DNA of 64,000 nucleotides from Antedon bifida (Eukaryota > Echinodermata > Crinoidea > Comatulida > Antedonidae), in the NCBI GenBank assembly GCA_963402885.1, contig OY727096.1:23417820-23481819 (forward strand). Reading direction: 5' to 3'. Of this stretch, positions 30,866 to 44,000 are shown in pieces. How positions within the stretch are numbered: position 1 is the first letter of the stretch; each line of letters starts with the position of its first letter. The notes beneath the pieces were generated by a model, which saw nothing but the letters and a program-made list of their open reading frames with translations, did not search any database and had not been told where the DNA came from. Both the position numbers and the translations under genes were made by a program.

Positions 30866-32313
30866 TCATTTGTTTCCTCCAGTCTGTTGTTGGTATACTT
30901 CTATGACGTCATCATCTTCCATTTCAAGCTGGTGATAGAACAACATAGAACAATTATTTATATAAATTCAAAGGCAAATTACTGAAAATAATGACAATGC
31001 TGTGGAAGTGGCTGGATCTCAATTGAGATATAAAATAAAATAAGCAAAAAGCTAAATCAAAACGATAAAGTAAAACAGCCAGAAAAAGTAGCAGAGCTTT
31101 TGGGCAACACTAGCTCTTCATCAGTGCAAGTGCTATTTATATAAACTGTATATACAATTATTACAACTATTTATATATATACAATAATAACAACGCAATT
31201 TCTCACATCTTTTGCTGTTTGATCGTCGCTAATTCGTTGTCCATCAAAGAGGAAACGCAATGTTGGTATTGGAACCCCCTAAAAGTAAAAAAACAAAACA
31301 AAGAAGTTAAGTCTTCAATTCACATAGTTAATATAGTATTAGTATATTGTACAATATGCGATTTCATGGCTCAGTTCTTCTATACTTACAATTCTTGAAC
31401 AATATGATTCTTTGAGTTTTTTCATTGTCGTTGTCATTTTTACTTTGAAATGTACCTCACTGTTATCCTGTAGACATACAATATAAAAACAGCAGATTCA
31501 AATTAAATTGAATCAGCATCAAATTATTAGAAAGACATATTTAATAAATATCAATACTGTATTTATTCAAATAAACACCCCAAGGATTTTCTTTTTTTCA
31601 TTTGTTTTTAGGGGTGGGGGAAGAGTTTATTTGAGGGAGGCGTTTATTCATAACGATGAACATTATAGGGAAGTGGGGGGGGGGGGGGGAGATATTATTC
31701 TAAACGATGTTCTTTTAAATAAATACGGTTAATTAAAAGTTTGCTTATTTTCACCTGTGATGTAACTTTAAGTGTAATGTATTCACTGTTGTTAGTGCCT
31801 GTTGTGTTGCTTGTGGTTGTCGTAGTAGTTGTTGAGTTCTCTTCATTAGTTTCAGATTGGTTTGTCTGTATGCAAATTCAAAAATAGATATCACATAGAT
31901 AGACATATTGATAGGTCTATTTTATTCTAATTAATTGATTAAAATGTGCTAAAATAGAATTTAGAAATAACATTTAACAAACAATGAACAATTGTTCTAG
32001 GTCTTAATACTTCAGTTCAGTAAAATGTATGAATATATATATAAAAGGAGTTTTGTAGGTTAAGGGTCTAGGGTCATCACTCCAGAACTGAGCCTCATCA
32101 AGACATGAGAGACATCGTTAGGTCTCCCTCAAACATCTGCCGCACACAACCATTGATTGCACGCAGTGTTTATCATGCCACAGCATGGCCTAGCATTTTG
32201 ACACAATAAGCATTTAAAGCATGCCTAAAACAAGCTGATATTTACAAACGTATTGAATTATAAGATAAAAGTACGCAAGAGATTACCTGTGGTTCACTGG
32301 TATTGTCTGACAT
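30866..32313 (-). CDS. SUMO1-type small ubiquitin-like modifier, complete, 5 exons
   Basis: Exons on minus: 32287-32313 (MSDNTSEPQ), 31755-31865, 31390-31467, 31207-31278, 30866-30928; 351 bp, 116 aa, all phase 0 with GT-AG sites. The fold region reads [29 protein letters not shown] then [26 protein letters not shown] and [16 protein letters not shown], a close match to human SUMO1, including the five-exon split. The diglycine is at residues 113-114, followed by N-K, so SENP-type processing must remove two residues before conjugation to lysines of nuclear targets. The N-terminal tail is odd: seven threonines in a row in a T/N/S-rich stretch, longer than in SUMO1. The start of transcription probably lies just below the tandem family-A elements at 32489-32854. 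Confidence 0.95.
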
Positions 32314-32488
32314 GATGATTTGAAATAAATATTACCGGATCTATGTAGGCCTACCTCTCAAACAACATAAAACAAAATCCTTGGTGGTTGTTGTGTGTAT
32401 GAATGAACTATGACCCAACATGTTGATGCAACGATGTTCAACGAAGCAGAGAATATCGCGCCAAAACATAATACGCATGCTCACTGGT

Positions 32489-32671
32489 AAAGCGTGTTTC
32501 CCACTAGCGACGCAACGCAAGGACGTAACGCAACGCAAGTGAACTGACCAATCACAAGCGATGGCTTATTCGCTTGTGATTGCTAACTGTCTATAACTTC
32601 GCTTGTCATTGGTTAAAACGCTTGCGTTGCGTTTACGTCCTTGCGTTACGTTCTAGTGGGAACCAAGCTTT
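32489..32671. mobile_element. MITE-like element, family A, first of a tandem pair
   Basis: AAGCGTGTTTCCCACTAGCG at the left, CTAGTGGGAACCAAGCTTTA at the right. Inside are ACCAATCACAAGCGATGG and TCGCTTGTGATTG. It is the longest and best-kept form of the family, about 183 bp. Confidence 0.88.
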
Positions 32672-32854
32672 AAGCGTGGTTCCCACTTGCGACGCAACAC
32701 AAGGACGTAACGCAACGCAAGTGAATTGACCAATCACAAGCGATGGCTTATTCGCTTGTGATTGCTAACTGTCTATAACTTCGCTTGTCATTGGTTAAAA
32801 CGCTTGCGTTGCGTTTACGTCCTTGCGTTACGTTCTAGTGGGAACCAAGCTTTA
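32672..32854. mobile_element. MITE-like element, family A, second of a tandem pair
   Basis: Almost base-for-base copy of 32489-32671 joined head to tail. The pair lies about 180 bp upstream of the SUMO start codon (minus strand). Confidence 0.88.
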
Positions 32855-33611
32855 ATACAGTTTCGAAAGCGCAACATTTATTTAGAAAATCCTGAAATTG
32901 AGCTGGAATGTAATTATTTATTTATTTTCAAACTCTATTTTATCTTTTATTATTTATCTTTTTAGTTTTTTGTAAAGACGGTGGCTGGTGTCATTTTATA
33001 GATTGAAATAAATAAATACAAATACTGTAAATAGATCTGTACTATAATAATTATAGGTAATTTTGATAAATCATTGATAAATATTTATCCATATTATAAC
33101 TTAATCCGACTAGGCAGAAGAGTGATTTTGATTGACAACTCGGAACTTAGAACGAGACTCACATTGGATTATAAATGAATGATGACAAACAAGAGGTTGT
33201 TGCTTAGAAACTAGTGAATATAATAAATGTATGGGCTTTCGAGTGGACTCCTCTTTTACACCAATTATATAAAGTGTTATTTAAATATGAAAAATGAAGA
33301 TTAATTAAATCAGACTTTGAATAGGTTATTTTATAGTTTTAATATAATAAAGTTTATCCCTTCCGTAAAAAAACAAATAGTGTTTTCTCATATAAATGAT
33401 AAAATAAATGGTCAAATTCAGCCAAAGATTGGCTGCAAATTTGACTATTATTTGCTTTAAATTATCAATGTTTTCAGTTAAATACATTTTTTTTCGATTC
33501 AATATTTGTGGATAACTATTATATGTGACATTAAAATGACATATTCAACAAAAAAATGTTAATTATTTTTTCAGGCGGACAGTATCAAATAAAACATGAT
33601 AAAAAGCGTCC

Positions 33612-33640
33612 CACCAATCAGCTGATGGGTCAGTGACGTG
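33612..33640 (+). promoter_or_regulatory. Cluster of promoter-like motifs upstream of ACLY
   Basis: CCACCAATCAGCTGATGG then GTCAGTGACGTG combines a CCAAT box, an E-box-like CAGCTG and a CRE-like TGACGTG in 29 bp. Which gene it serves is not proven; ACLY (+) and SUMO (-) diverge from this region. Confidence 0.35.
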
Positions 33641-33996
33641 TTTTGCGTGTGTTTTTTCGACACGCGAGCTAGCTCTCTTGCAGCAAAATCAATGATGCAT
33701 GACCGATCTTCATATTCATCCATCATACGATCACACATTGCATTGTTGGTTGTGCGTGTGGAAGTTGCAGTTCTTCTTCTGTTCTTTATTTAGGCCTAAG
33801 TGTATTTTTTTACATCGATTAATTGAGGTAATACTTAAAATATTATTATATTAAACATGTACATGTAGCTTGCTTTAGTTTATTATGAACACTAAACATT
33901 TTACAACCAAGGGAAACCTCCGCAAAGTTAGGCCTACCTGCTGAGCTGCTGAGAGCATGTATTGACCGTTGACGGAGATTCCAGACGCCTCCTATC

Positions 33997-34008
33997 GGGG
34001 ATTTCCCC
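33997..34008. promoter_or_regulatory. Perfect palindromic NF-kappaB-type site
   Basis: GGGGATTTCCCC fits the consensus GGGRNNYYCC on both strands. It stands alone in a locally GC-rich patch between SUMO and ACLY. Confidence 0.4.
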
Positions 34009-37000
34009 TATAACTCGTCAGTGGCGTTTCCGTTCAACACCGGCCGGTGTCGGGGGCCTGGTTTTACATGAACAGACGCAAATGCCTCCCTTTTCAGCGT
34101 TGATTAATTTGTCGAGGCTACTTTATTAATTAATGATAGCTCTAGGCCTAACATAGGCTGAATTATTAATTAGTCTTATTTAATACTGTGTAACTAGGCC
34201 TAGTATTTGTTATTATTAATATGATTTATTTTATATAAAAAAAATGTGTTGTTTTTGTTGTTGATTGTATTAATTATATTCTAAAGAAAGGTGCATCAGC
34301 AGCAGGAGCTTTTTCATGACGATTGTGACTCATTTTTTAGTTCTGTTTGCATGATAAAAACTACATTATTTTTATTTAAATGATTATGGGACCATAAAAT
34401 GTTATTTTATTTATTGGTGTGTGATTACTGTCCCAGGGAAATATTTCAACTTAAAAATTTGTTTAGCAATATTGCTAATCAAACTGTTTTGTGAGTCGAG
34501 AAACATACTTTTGTATTGTAATTTTTGCTACACTTGGGACGTGTGACGGCGGAGAAAATTTGTAGAGCATTTAAGTTTTTCTTTTGTTTAATCCTGTCAC
34601 CGTCATGGGTTTTGTTATGTTTAATTGTATTGTTTTATCATGTTTTTAAATGAAATGAAAATGCACAATTTTATAAATGTGTAGCAATAAGGTTGTTTTG
34701 TATAGCTTTTTTCTATCCTACACTGGCGAAATTATTCCCTGTGTCCAGCATTTGAGATCCAACACACTATATTGCGTTCACTATACGTCGCTGAGAAGAT
34801 CTGCCTTCGAAACCTAGAAGAAGAAAAATCCCTATAATTGGTAGATAAAGATGATGATGACTGGAATTTCCATCATTTGCTCCCTGTAGCCACAATGCTA
34901 CACCACTTCACACTACACCAACCAACCGGGAAAATTACATTAAAACTTAAAATTACAGATTCACTTTGTTATATTGTAAGGTTCTATATATTTTTGTTTG
35001 TACCTTTAAATAGTTATCACTAATATGTTTATGAGGTTAATACATTTGTTGTGGCATAGCATCTTCTGGGCATTCTGCTTCTAACCATTTGGAGTGAGTA
35101 AAGTGATTACTCTACATGTGATTTACAATCCATTTCAATTTGTTTTCGTAATGACATTTTGTGCAAATCGTAAAAGATGTTTACACTAATGACCAAGCAT
35201 ACAGCAGTACTGCATACAACAGTGTATTAGATAGAATGAATAATAATTGTACACTTGATTACTGACAATAAAATGTTTAATCTTAGGGAAACCTGAACGC
35301 TATTCTCCTGCCGTATTGTTTCAGTATGTTATGCAACATCCATCCATTGGATGAGCAGCGCCTGCTAATGACACTTATTATACAGTATTTAAAAACTGTA
35401 TGAAATTCACCTACTAAAGAAAGTCGCTAGCTAGAATTGAACTGAATCTGAATTATAAATTTGATATAATTATACTAGTGTACTAGTCTTGCGTCTGAAG
35501 TATGTATATTGCGTTGTGTCATACTTTAACGTTTAACTAACGCTACTTCACTACAGTATATTCACCAACCTTCATTTATTAAATTTGTATAATCTCATCA
35601 AAATGAGTGAATGAACGAATACACTAATGATACTACGTAACATTGGATAGTTGGATATTTTTCAATTAACTTTTACTTGATAGAATGGCTTACTATTTAT
35701 ATACAGTTTATCTCAAGATCATTGACTAAAATAATAGGACAATATGTGTGTACACACAACTATATATAACTACTGATATGTTTGTTAACTTTATATCTAT
35801 CAACTACCCAATTATATATACAGAACTTTGACTTTATAGTGAAATCTTAGTAGATTAAACGTATCATACGATACTACTACTGTAGATGTTGCAACATATT
35901 ATCTGTGTACTGCACACACAAAATAATGCTCAACATATTTTAAATTATAACCATTTGATTCAATATTAATTCTATCATAAAATAAACAGATATTTGTAAT
36001 GCATAAATATCTAAAAATATGCATTGATAGGTGAATATGTGGGTAGTGTAGGGATTTACAAACAAAAGATATTGATAACTGTTCATTGAACATATTTACT
36101 TGAAGTTTATTTTTAGTTTCTTTCGGGTCACGGACAGGTCAATCATCAAACCATTAATATCATCTTTTGTAAACTTTATCAAATTAGAAAGTTCTATTTT
36201 AAGATAGATTTTGTTAGCGTATAGTTATTTTTCTTCTGTGTGAATGTACAAATTTGTGTAGTATATCATATCATAGTAGATAAATTTATTCATACAGTAT
36301 TGAGTGTGCTGCAGGTACCTGCATGTTGAAGGAAAAGTCCATGCCTGTACAATTGACAATTTATATATTCATTTTGTATTTGTATTCTGGCAGGGAAGCA
36401 CTGTCTTCATAGGCGCAAGTTTAGTCAGTAGATTTAGTTTTTAGTTTATTCATATCAAGGTAAGTTAACTGTAATTAATTAAGTAACCTATGCCACGTCA
36501 TTTTTATTTAATTATTAATTATGTTTTATTATTGAGTTTTTTAATGTCTTCTGACACAGAGTTATAATTGATTTATTGGTGAAATAGGTATAACCGATCT
36601 CTTGTGTGAAATGTGTTGTCATTTTTGTTAACTTTGTCTATTTAAACATCCTTCAAATTGGATGTTAAGCTGTTCATCTTGTGTTAAATGGGATATTGGT
36701 ACAGTAGTTATTTACTACATTTTAGGGCTATTTAAACATAATCATGTAACGTTTCTAAACTATTACATGTTAATTACATACCTGCATCTGTATGACTTCT
36801 CTAACGGCAGTCCTGCTTTAATTTCCTTACAATTTATGAATGAATCGAGTGAGATAAAAGCGAGGGTATGACAATTGCATAATTTTATATTTTTAATATT
36901 CAATTGTTTTATCAGTCTTTAGTAACTCACAATAATTGTACAGGCGAGATATAAAGATTCTACAGCTGTTTGCATAATTAATTTGCAAAATAATTTAAAT

Positions 37001-37305
37001 AAATGAATATAAAAAAAAAGAATAGAAGAAAATTAACGTCCTAAAAGCATAGTAAACTGCCATCCATTTTATATTGATGGTTTGCAAAACCTGACATTTT
37101 TATGGCTTTTTGTAGCAGATAGCTTAATTATATGCTGGCTGAAGAAATCTCTGACATACAGTCAGCTCTGTGCATTCGATACTTATATCCAGTCCTTTAC
37201 AAGTGTTTTATGCTAATAACTGTTTTATTTCTCAGGTGAATGATTCATGTTTGTTTTTTTTTAACTCTTGAACAGTTGATAATATATCAAAATTGTTTCG
37301 TGTAT

Positions 37306-37720
37306 TTAATCATCATCATCATCAAGATCATTGCGATCTTTATTATTTAATCTTTGTCAGTCTTTTATCATTATCATCATCATTATCATCATCATTATCA
37401 TTCATGTCATATCATCATTATCATCATCATTATATCAGTTTTCATCATCATTCTTGTTATTGTTATTATTATCAGCATCATTATCAGCATCATCATCATT
37501 CTTATCATTATTATCATTATCAGCATCATCATCATTCTTATCATGATCATCATTATCAGTATCATTATCAGCATCATCATCATTCTTATCATTATTTGCA
37601 TATAATCTTGCATCCTGTCATTTTTATCAGCATTTTAATAATCATTATCATTATTAATCATATCATCAATTATAATCATTATTAACATTATCATAATTAT
37701 TATGGTTATTATTATCATCA
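37306..37720. repeat. (ATC)n-type microsatellite
   Basis: About 400 bp of ATC/ATT triplets with interspersed TCAGC and TTCT. It gives long but meaningless open frames on both strands. Confidence 0.92.
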
Positions 37721-38039
37721 TCAACAATACAATGTTATTTAACAATCATTCCATTTGTCTCATTTCATAATGTACATCTATTTGTTCCTACAGCATTCCA
37801 TGTTGTTAATAACTGAAATAAATTTATTTGATATTATATCTATGGCTCTAGTGTGATATATTTTTTTCTGATGTGTAATTATTATTTATGTCTTCCTTAA
37901 ATGTGTTTTTTTGCATTGATATGTATTGTTGGAATGTTGGCATCAATTTTGATAATTGTACTGATTGCTTCTCATGTGTTAATTACATTAAAGGAGGTCA
38001 TTTTGTGAGACGTAAACGCTCTTCATCCAATTATTGAAA

Positions 38040-41000
38040 ATGTCGGCCAAAGCCATTTATGAAGCGACTGGTAAAGAACTGATTACAAATAGTATAGAGA
38101 ACGCTGATGTAGCCAAGAACAGATATGCGACAATTACGCCAGATTGCGATTGGGACAAGATAACTGCTGAAAATCCATGGCTTTTAACTGAGGTAACATT
38201 TATTACTACTGTCTATTTTGCCAACCAATTCTTTTCACAAAAATTAAATATTGTAAGCGATCCAATGACAAAGTTCTGCAGTATTTAGAAATGTTACTCT
38301 AAATTCATCCTGATAAAAGGACAGCCAACTTCAAATACAAAGAGAATATTTTTGCAAATTTATTCATGCTAAGTAACAGTATAAGAAATTTGTTTCACCT
38401 ATACCATGAGAGTTAAGCTTGGTTTCCATTGGACGCAACACAAGGACGTGATTTGACCAATCATAATTAGATGCTTGTGATAAACCGTCGCATGTGATTG
38501 GTCAACTCGCTATGTTGTTGCGTTGCGTCCAAGCTTTATGGAAAGCTCTTTAACAGTAGATAAAATAAACAATATCATACTGACTGTAGGTGATGTTTTC
38601 ACCTTATAAAATAAGGAATTAACATTAATTGAAATTATTGAAATTTCTAAGAAACTTGTGGTGAAACCTGATCAACTGATAAAGCGTCGAGGTAAGCTAG
38701 GACTGATCAAGGTAAACGTTGACCTAGCTGGAGTGAAGGAGTGGCTCTCAACACGGCTCAACCAAGAAATCAAGGTACAGTATTCCTTCAACTTAAAGAT
38801 GTATGTCCCCCCAAACACATAAAAATGAAGATTAATAAAAAAAAAAAAGGACTTTGAATAGGCCATTTTGCAGTTTTAATCAAGTTAATCACTTCCATAT
38901 AAAAAAAAAACCTGAAAAGAATGTTTTCACTTGTAAAAAGACAAAATATGAGATTAAATTCAACCAAAAACCTGTTGACTTCTAGTTGACTATTTTTTTG
39001 TTTAAAATTACAGTTTTTTCTGTATATTTTTTTGTTTTTATCTTAAATTTTATGAATAAAATAAATGAAAAAAGACTTAACTAATCCACAACTTGGATCA
39101 AGTATTATTGACATACTTTATGGATTTAATCTTATTGTTGAAAAGAAATTATAACAGGTTTTTGTCATTATGCAAATGAGCGTTTCAGGGATCAATGTTA
39201 TTGTAAGAATGATAATGAAACCTTATCACATCACTTAACCTTTTATTAGATTTTACAATTATAGAAAATATTTTGTTTACGATTACGAAAAAAAGATATA
39301 GTACTACTATAATAAGGGCCAAAATCAAACCGAGGTACATGGCATTAGAGAGTACAAACCAAATATTGCATTACCACTTTGTTATTTTATTCTTACTGAA
39401 CTATTTATGCTATAGAGAATAAAACAAAATTTAACTGAAATTTCCATTTAATATTTTAAAATAACTTACTTCTAATAATTGTTCGTGAGTAAGATTACTT
39501 CGTGGATCCAACTCAAATATAAGTACATGATTGACACCAGCCTTAAAAAGACAATAACTATAAAATTTAGGCAAGGCTAACTTATGCCACACATCGGATT
39601 ACAATTATACAAGAATAGAAGAAATGTATTTATTTACCATCTTAAGAATAACCTGTGCAGATTCTTCATTAGAAATAACAAATTCTTCAAATAACAGTCA
39701 ACTGTACTCTGTAGTGTTAGAGCTATCCTCATGAAACAAAGTTAAATACATTTTTTTTTAAACTGATTATATTAAGGTGATCCTCTATATTAGTATTATG
39801 TACAACTACAAATCAATATAAAATTTGTACATATACAGTACATTTTTATGCAATTTAAGCTGTTTTCACACAGCTGGTCTCTGCCATGGATAGAAATATA
39901 GGATAATGTTAATTAAGTTATCTAATGCTCTCAGTAAATGAACACTTTGTATCCTATTGTATTGATTAATGCCTCCAGACATTGCACAAATTTGCATATA
40001 TAATATCAATACATTTATTCCTACAGTCGTTCAGCTATTATATGCCACAGTCTTTTTTTTAAATGCATGGCATTGTTGTAAATCTAAACATTAGTACACC
40101 TGGAAAATATGAATACACAATATGTCTAGTTTCCTATTAAGGGTATGTTCAAATCCATGGAGTTATGCTTTCGTATCTCAAGCAATGTCAATTATATTTA
40201 GCGTCGTAACAGTGTTCAGACTCGCATAACTAGTGTCACCGATTTGGGCGAACTTCTGGTATGCAGGAGTAAATTTGATGGGTTGGAGAACAAAATCATT
40301 GATGCATGACTTTCGTATCATAAGTTTCGCTCACTAATTATGTACCTTGAGATGTTGTAACGGAAAAAAGATCAGTGCCGTTAGAGGTGGCTTCCACTAA
40401 TCTTTTCCTGGTTCAGACCTATGGTGTTACACGCCGTGTACGATACGATACGATAGCATAACTTCGTAGGTGTGAACAGACCCTTAAATAGACTGGAAGA
40501 CAATGTTTTTGAATAAATACCAGTTGTTCCAAATTTGATTCAAGGTTAACTTTAATATTAATATGTCTGCTGGTCCTAAATTCACATATTGATTATTAAT
40601 AATTATAATAATATGTTAATATAAATACTGTAAGCTATAATTTTTTTGAAAATATGTTTTTTTTCATTATAAATATAATAATATTTTAATATACTAAGAA
40701 AACAGTAATTGTGGGTTGATAAATCATAATTCCTTGCAAAGTTACTATGTACATACTACTAGTGTAAGTGTTCTCAGTACATTTTTTTCCACTGTAATAA
40801 ATTTAACCAATATAAATAATGGCTTATTATACTATACCTTCATAGGTATAGTAGGCATAATAATTTGATAGACTCAAAATAATATATCAAATCTCTTATT
40901 TTATGTAGATTGGAGAAGCAAGTGGCCTTCTGAAAAATTTTATAATCGAACCGTTCGTTGCTCACAAGGACGCGGATGAAGTGTACGTTTGCATCTACTG

Positions 41001-44000
41001 TCAACGAAACTGTGATGTAATCCTCTTCCATCATGAGGGCGGTGTTGATATTGGAGATGTAGACGCGAAGGTAAAATTATGCTTTCTGACCGTAGTAAAC
41101 ATTTCCACTATACAGTACTACACTCTATGTTGCTTTAATAAGACAGAATCTTGAAATACAGGAATTGTGTATATTAATATATTCTATTACTTTTCACAGG
41201 CTGTTAAAATGGAAGTTGAATTAGGTTCAAAGGTCACAGCTGCTCAGATCAAAGAAAAGCTTATGTCAAAGGTTATAGCGTCAAAACAAGAGTAAGTGTA
41301 AATCAACTTTTATCTTATACCATGATTTATTTGAAATGAATTTGAATACTATACTAAACAAAAATATGTTTTCTTTTCAGCATGATTGCAAAGTTTGTGG
41401 CCCAGTTGTACGAGCAGTTCCAGGCCTTGTACTTCACCTACCTTGAAATCAACCCTCTAGGTAAAGTATTATGGATTTTTTCTTTAAAAAATTTAGGAGT
41501 TATCAACATTGTTTATTACCGATCAAAAATATTAGTTATTATTTAAAAATCTTTGTTAATATTCAGTTGTAACCGACAAGATTTACATCCTGGACATGGC
41601 AGCCAAACTAGATGCCACAGCTGAGTACCTATGTAAGAGCAAGTGGGGTGAAATTGAATTCCCTCCCCCATTTGGAAGAGAAGCTTTCCCCGAGGTAAGA
41701 CTAAATTTACTCTTCTTGACGTGAAACAGCATTTTAAAATTAGTATTACAAAGTTCTTTATTTCACCAAGTTAAATTGATGATGTTAATTTGAATTTCTT
41801 CTCCCCCATTTGGAAGAGAAGCTTTCCCCGTAGTAAGACTAAATTTACTTTTTTTTATGTGAAACATTTTAAAATTAGTTAAAATTTACAATGTTCTTTA
41901 TTTTCACTAAGGTAAATTGACAATGTTAATTTATGTATGTTTTATAACAAGTTAGATAGTTTACTGACTCCATATGTAATTAATGGCCCACTACAGTTTT
42001 ATCCTCAGTTATAAGCCTACTACTGTATTAACTTTAATTGGGTTGGCCACATGGCTCAAGATACTAAATAATTATTATATTTAATTATGTTATTGCAGGA
42101 GGCATACATAGCAGACTTAGATGCTAAGAGCGGTGCTTCCCTCAAACTGACCATTCTCAACCCCAAGGGCCGTATCTGGACAATGGTAGCCGGGGGAGGG
42201 GCATCCGTCATATACAGTGATACCATTTGTGATCTGGGTGGAGCTAAGGAGCTCGCGAATTACGGAGAGTATTCTGGTGCGCCGACCGAGCAACAAACGT
42301 TTGAGTATGCCAAGACGTTACTTAGCATGATGACCAAGGGAGACGTACGTCCTGATGGAAAAGTTTTGATCATTGGGGGCGGTATTGCAAATTTCACCAA
42401 TGTGGCATCTACATTTAAGGTAAGATTCTAATTTTCTATTTGCTCTTCACTTTAACTTTAATCCTCCAATATTCTGTGTGAACTCCTGTCTCCTATTAAA
42501 TTAACTAAAAATGAAAAACACACACAGCCTATGGTGGACATGCACTGAATGTGCCTGGTATACAGTATAGCATTTATTTAATGTAGTTGCCCAAGATTTT
42601 TAAATAACACCCTCTATGGTGGTTGTTTTTTTTTTTTTTTGGAAAAATTAAAATCCGGGAGACGTCACAAATGTTTGTGATGACAAGATATTTTTTTTAA
42701 TAGCAATTGTTTTTTTTAAGAAAAACTTTGTAAAGTGTCCCGTTTTTAAAAAATAAAGTTGGAACAGAAATACCACAACTTTTACTGATCTATAATAAGT
42801 ATTTTTATAATTATTTTCATTTTGTAGGGAATTGTACGTGCGCTAAGACAGTACAAAGCCAAACTACAAGAATATGGAGTGTCAATATTTGTGAGAAGAG
42901 GTGGACCTAACTACCAAGAGGGATTGAGGGTTATGAGAGAACTTGGTAAGTTAATTCATATTAAATTCATTGAAATACTAATAGGTATGTTAGAGGGAAG
43001 TAAGGACCAATGAAAAATAGCCTGGGCTAAAGCTGTATGTGGTTACCTTGTTCTCTGAGGTGAAAATCTGTTTTATTTACAGCATTATAGAATCAGTCTT
43101 CCTCTTCAAATCCCTTTAGCTAATGAATGGTTTTGTGTATATAACTTGTGTAGCAAAATTAATAACATTCCGATATTATATTTCTGTCTTTGTTTAGGAA
43201 GCAGTCTTGGTGTACCCATCCACGTGTACGGTACCGAGACCCACATGACAGCGATCGTTGGGATGGCGCTAGGTACCCGCGCAATCGAGGATGAAAACAA
43301 AGGAGACCAAATGACTGCTAGTTTCTTATTGGCTGGAAGTGCTGTAAGGTTTTTTTCTTGTTATAAGTAATGTCAATTCAAATCCATTTATCCTTTTTCT
43401 TACTACACACTCCCTCTATATTACCTTATGTACCATAGAGTTTGTCCCGTAATACCTCAAATAGGTCACTAACATACTTTAGAACATAATAGTAGTTTTT
43501 TACATGATTTAAAGTAATGTAAAGTAAGTATTTAAGTAATGTTCCAAAAACAAAGAAATAATGTAAACATGAGTATATTCATTTAATTTTCTTGAAAACA
43601 TATGGTGTACTGCAAGTTTTACTTAACTTGTGTTTATTCACCATACAAACCTTAAACACTATTGAAATATTCTACAGAATATTCTAAATCTACTATACTA
43701 TAATAAATTCTACTATTCTAAAGATTTTTGTCATTTGATTTCATTATAGAAAGACTCTTCGAAATCTACAACCAGCAAGGAGCAAAGTAAAAGCAGCGTG
43801 GCCTGTAAAGAACCTTGTTCTCCTACACAGACTGATGCACCAGTCAAGACACAACCATGTGCAGGAGCAAGCGATAAAAAGCCTTTATTCACTAATGAAA
43901 CATGTGTAAGTACACTAACATAAGTTGTGTTCACACACTAGTGTTAAGCGTGCATAGAATGGATTTTAGCTAAACTGACATAATTGCTTGTGTGAACAGT

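Larger units (their letters stand above)
32855..37993. other. Intergenic and probable 5' region of ACLY
   Basis: No coding exon recognised. It holds promoter-like motifs (33612-33640, 33997-34008), a possible noncoding exon end with donor AAG|GTAAGT at 36459, a trinucleotide microsatellite at 37306-37720, and the acceptor of the first coding exon (AG at 37992-37993), which shows that at least one noncoding ACLY exon lies upstream. Confidence 0.5.

Noticed and set aside
37293-37685. Long open frames on both strands rich in His, Ser, Ile and Met
   Set aside because: They are translations of the ATC/ATT microsatellite; no start context, splice logic or domain.
39640-39705. Coding-looking minus-strand segment ([17 protein letters not shown]) ending at a GT, just upstream of the XPR1-like exon
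   Set aside because: No usable acceptor in the correct frame (an in-frame stop lies directly before it) and no similarity to XPR1.
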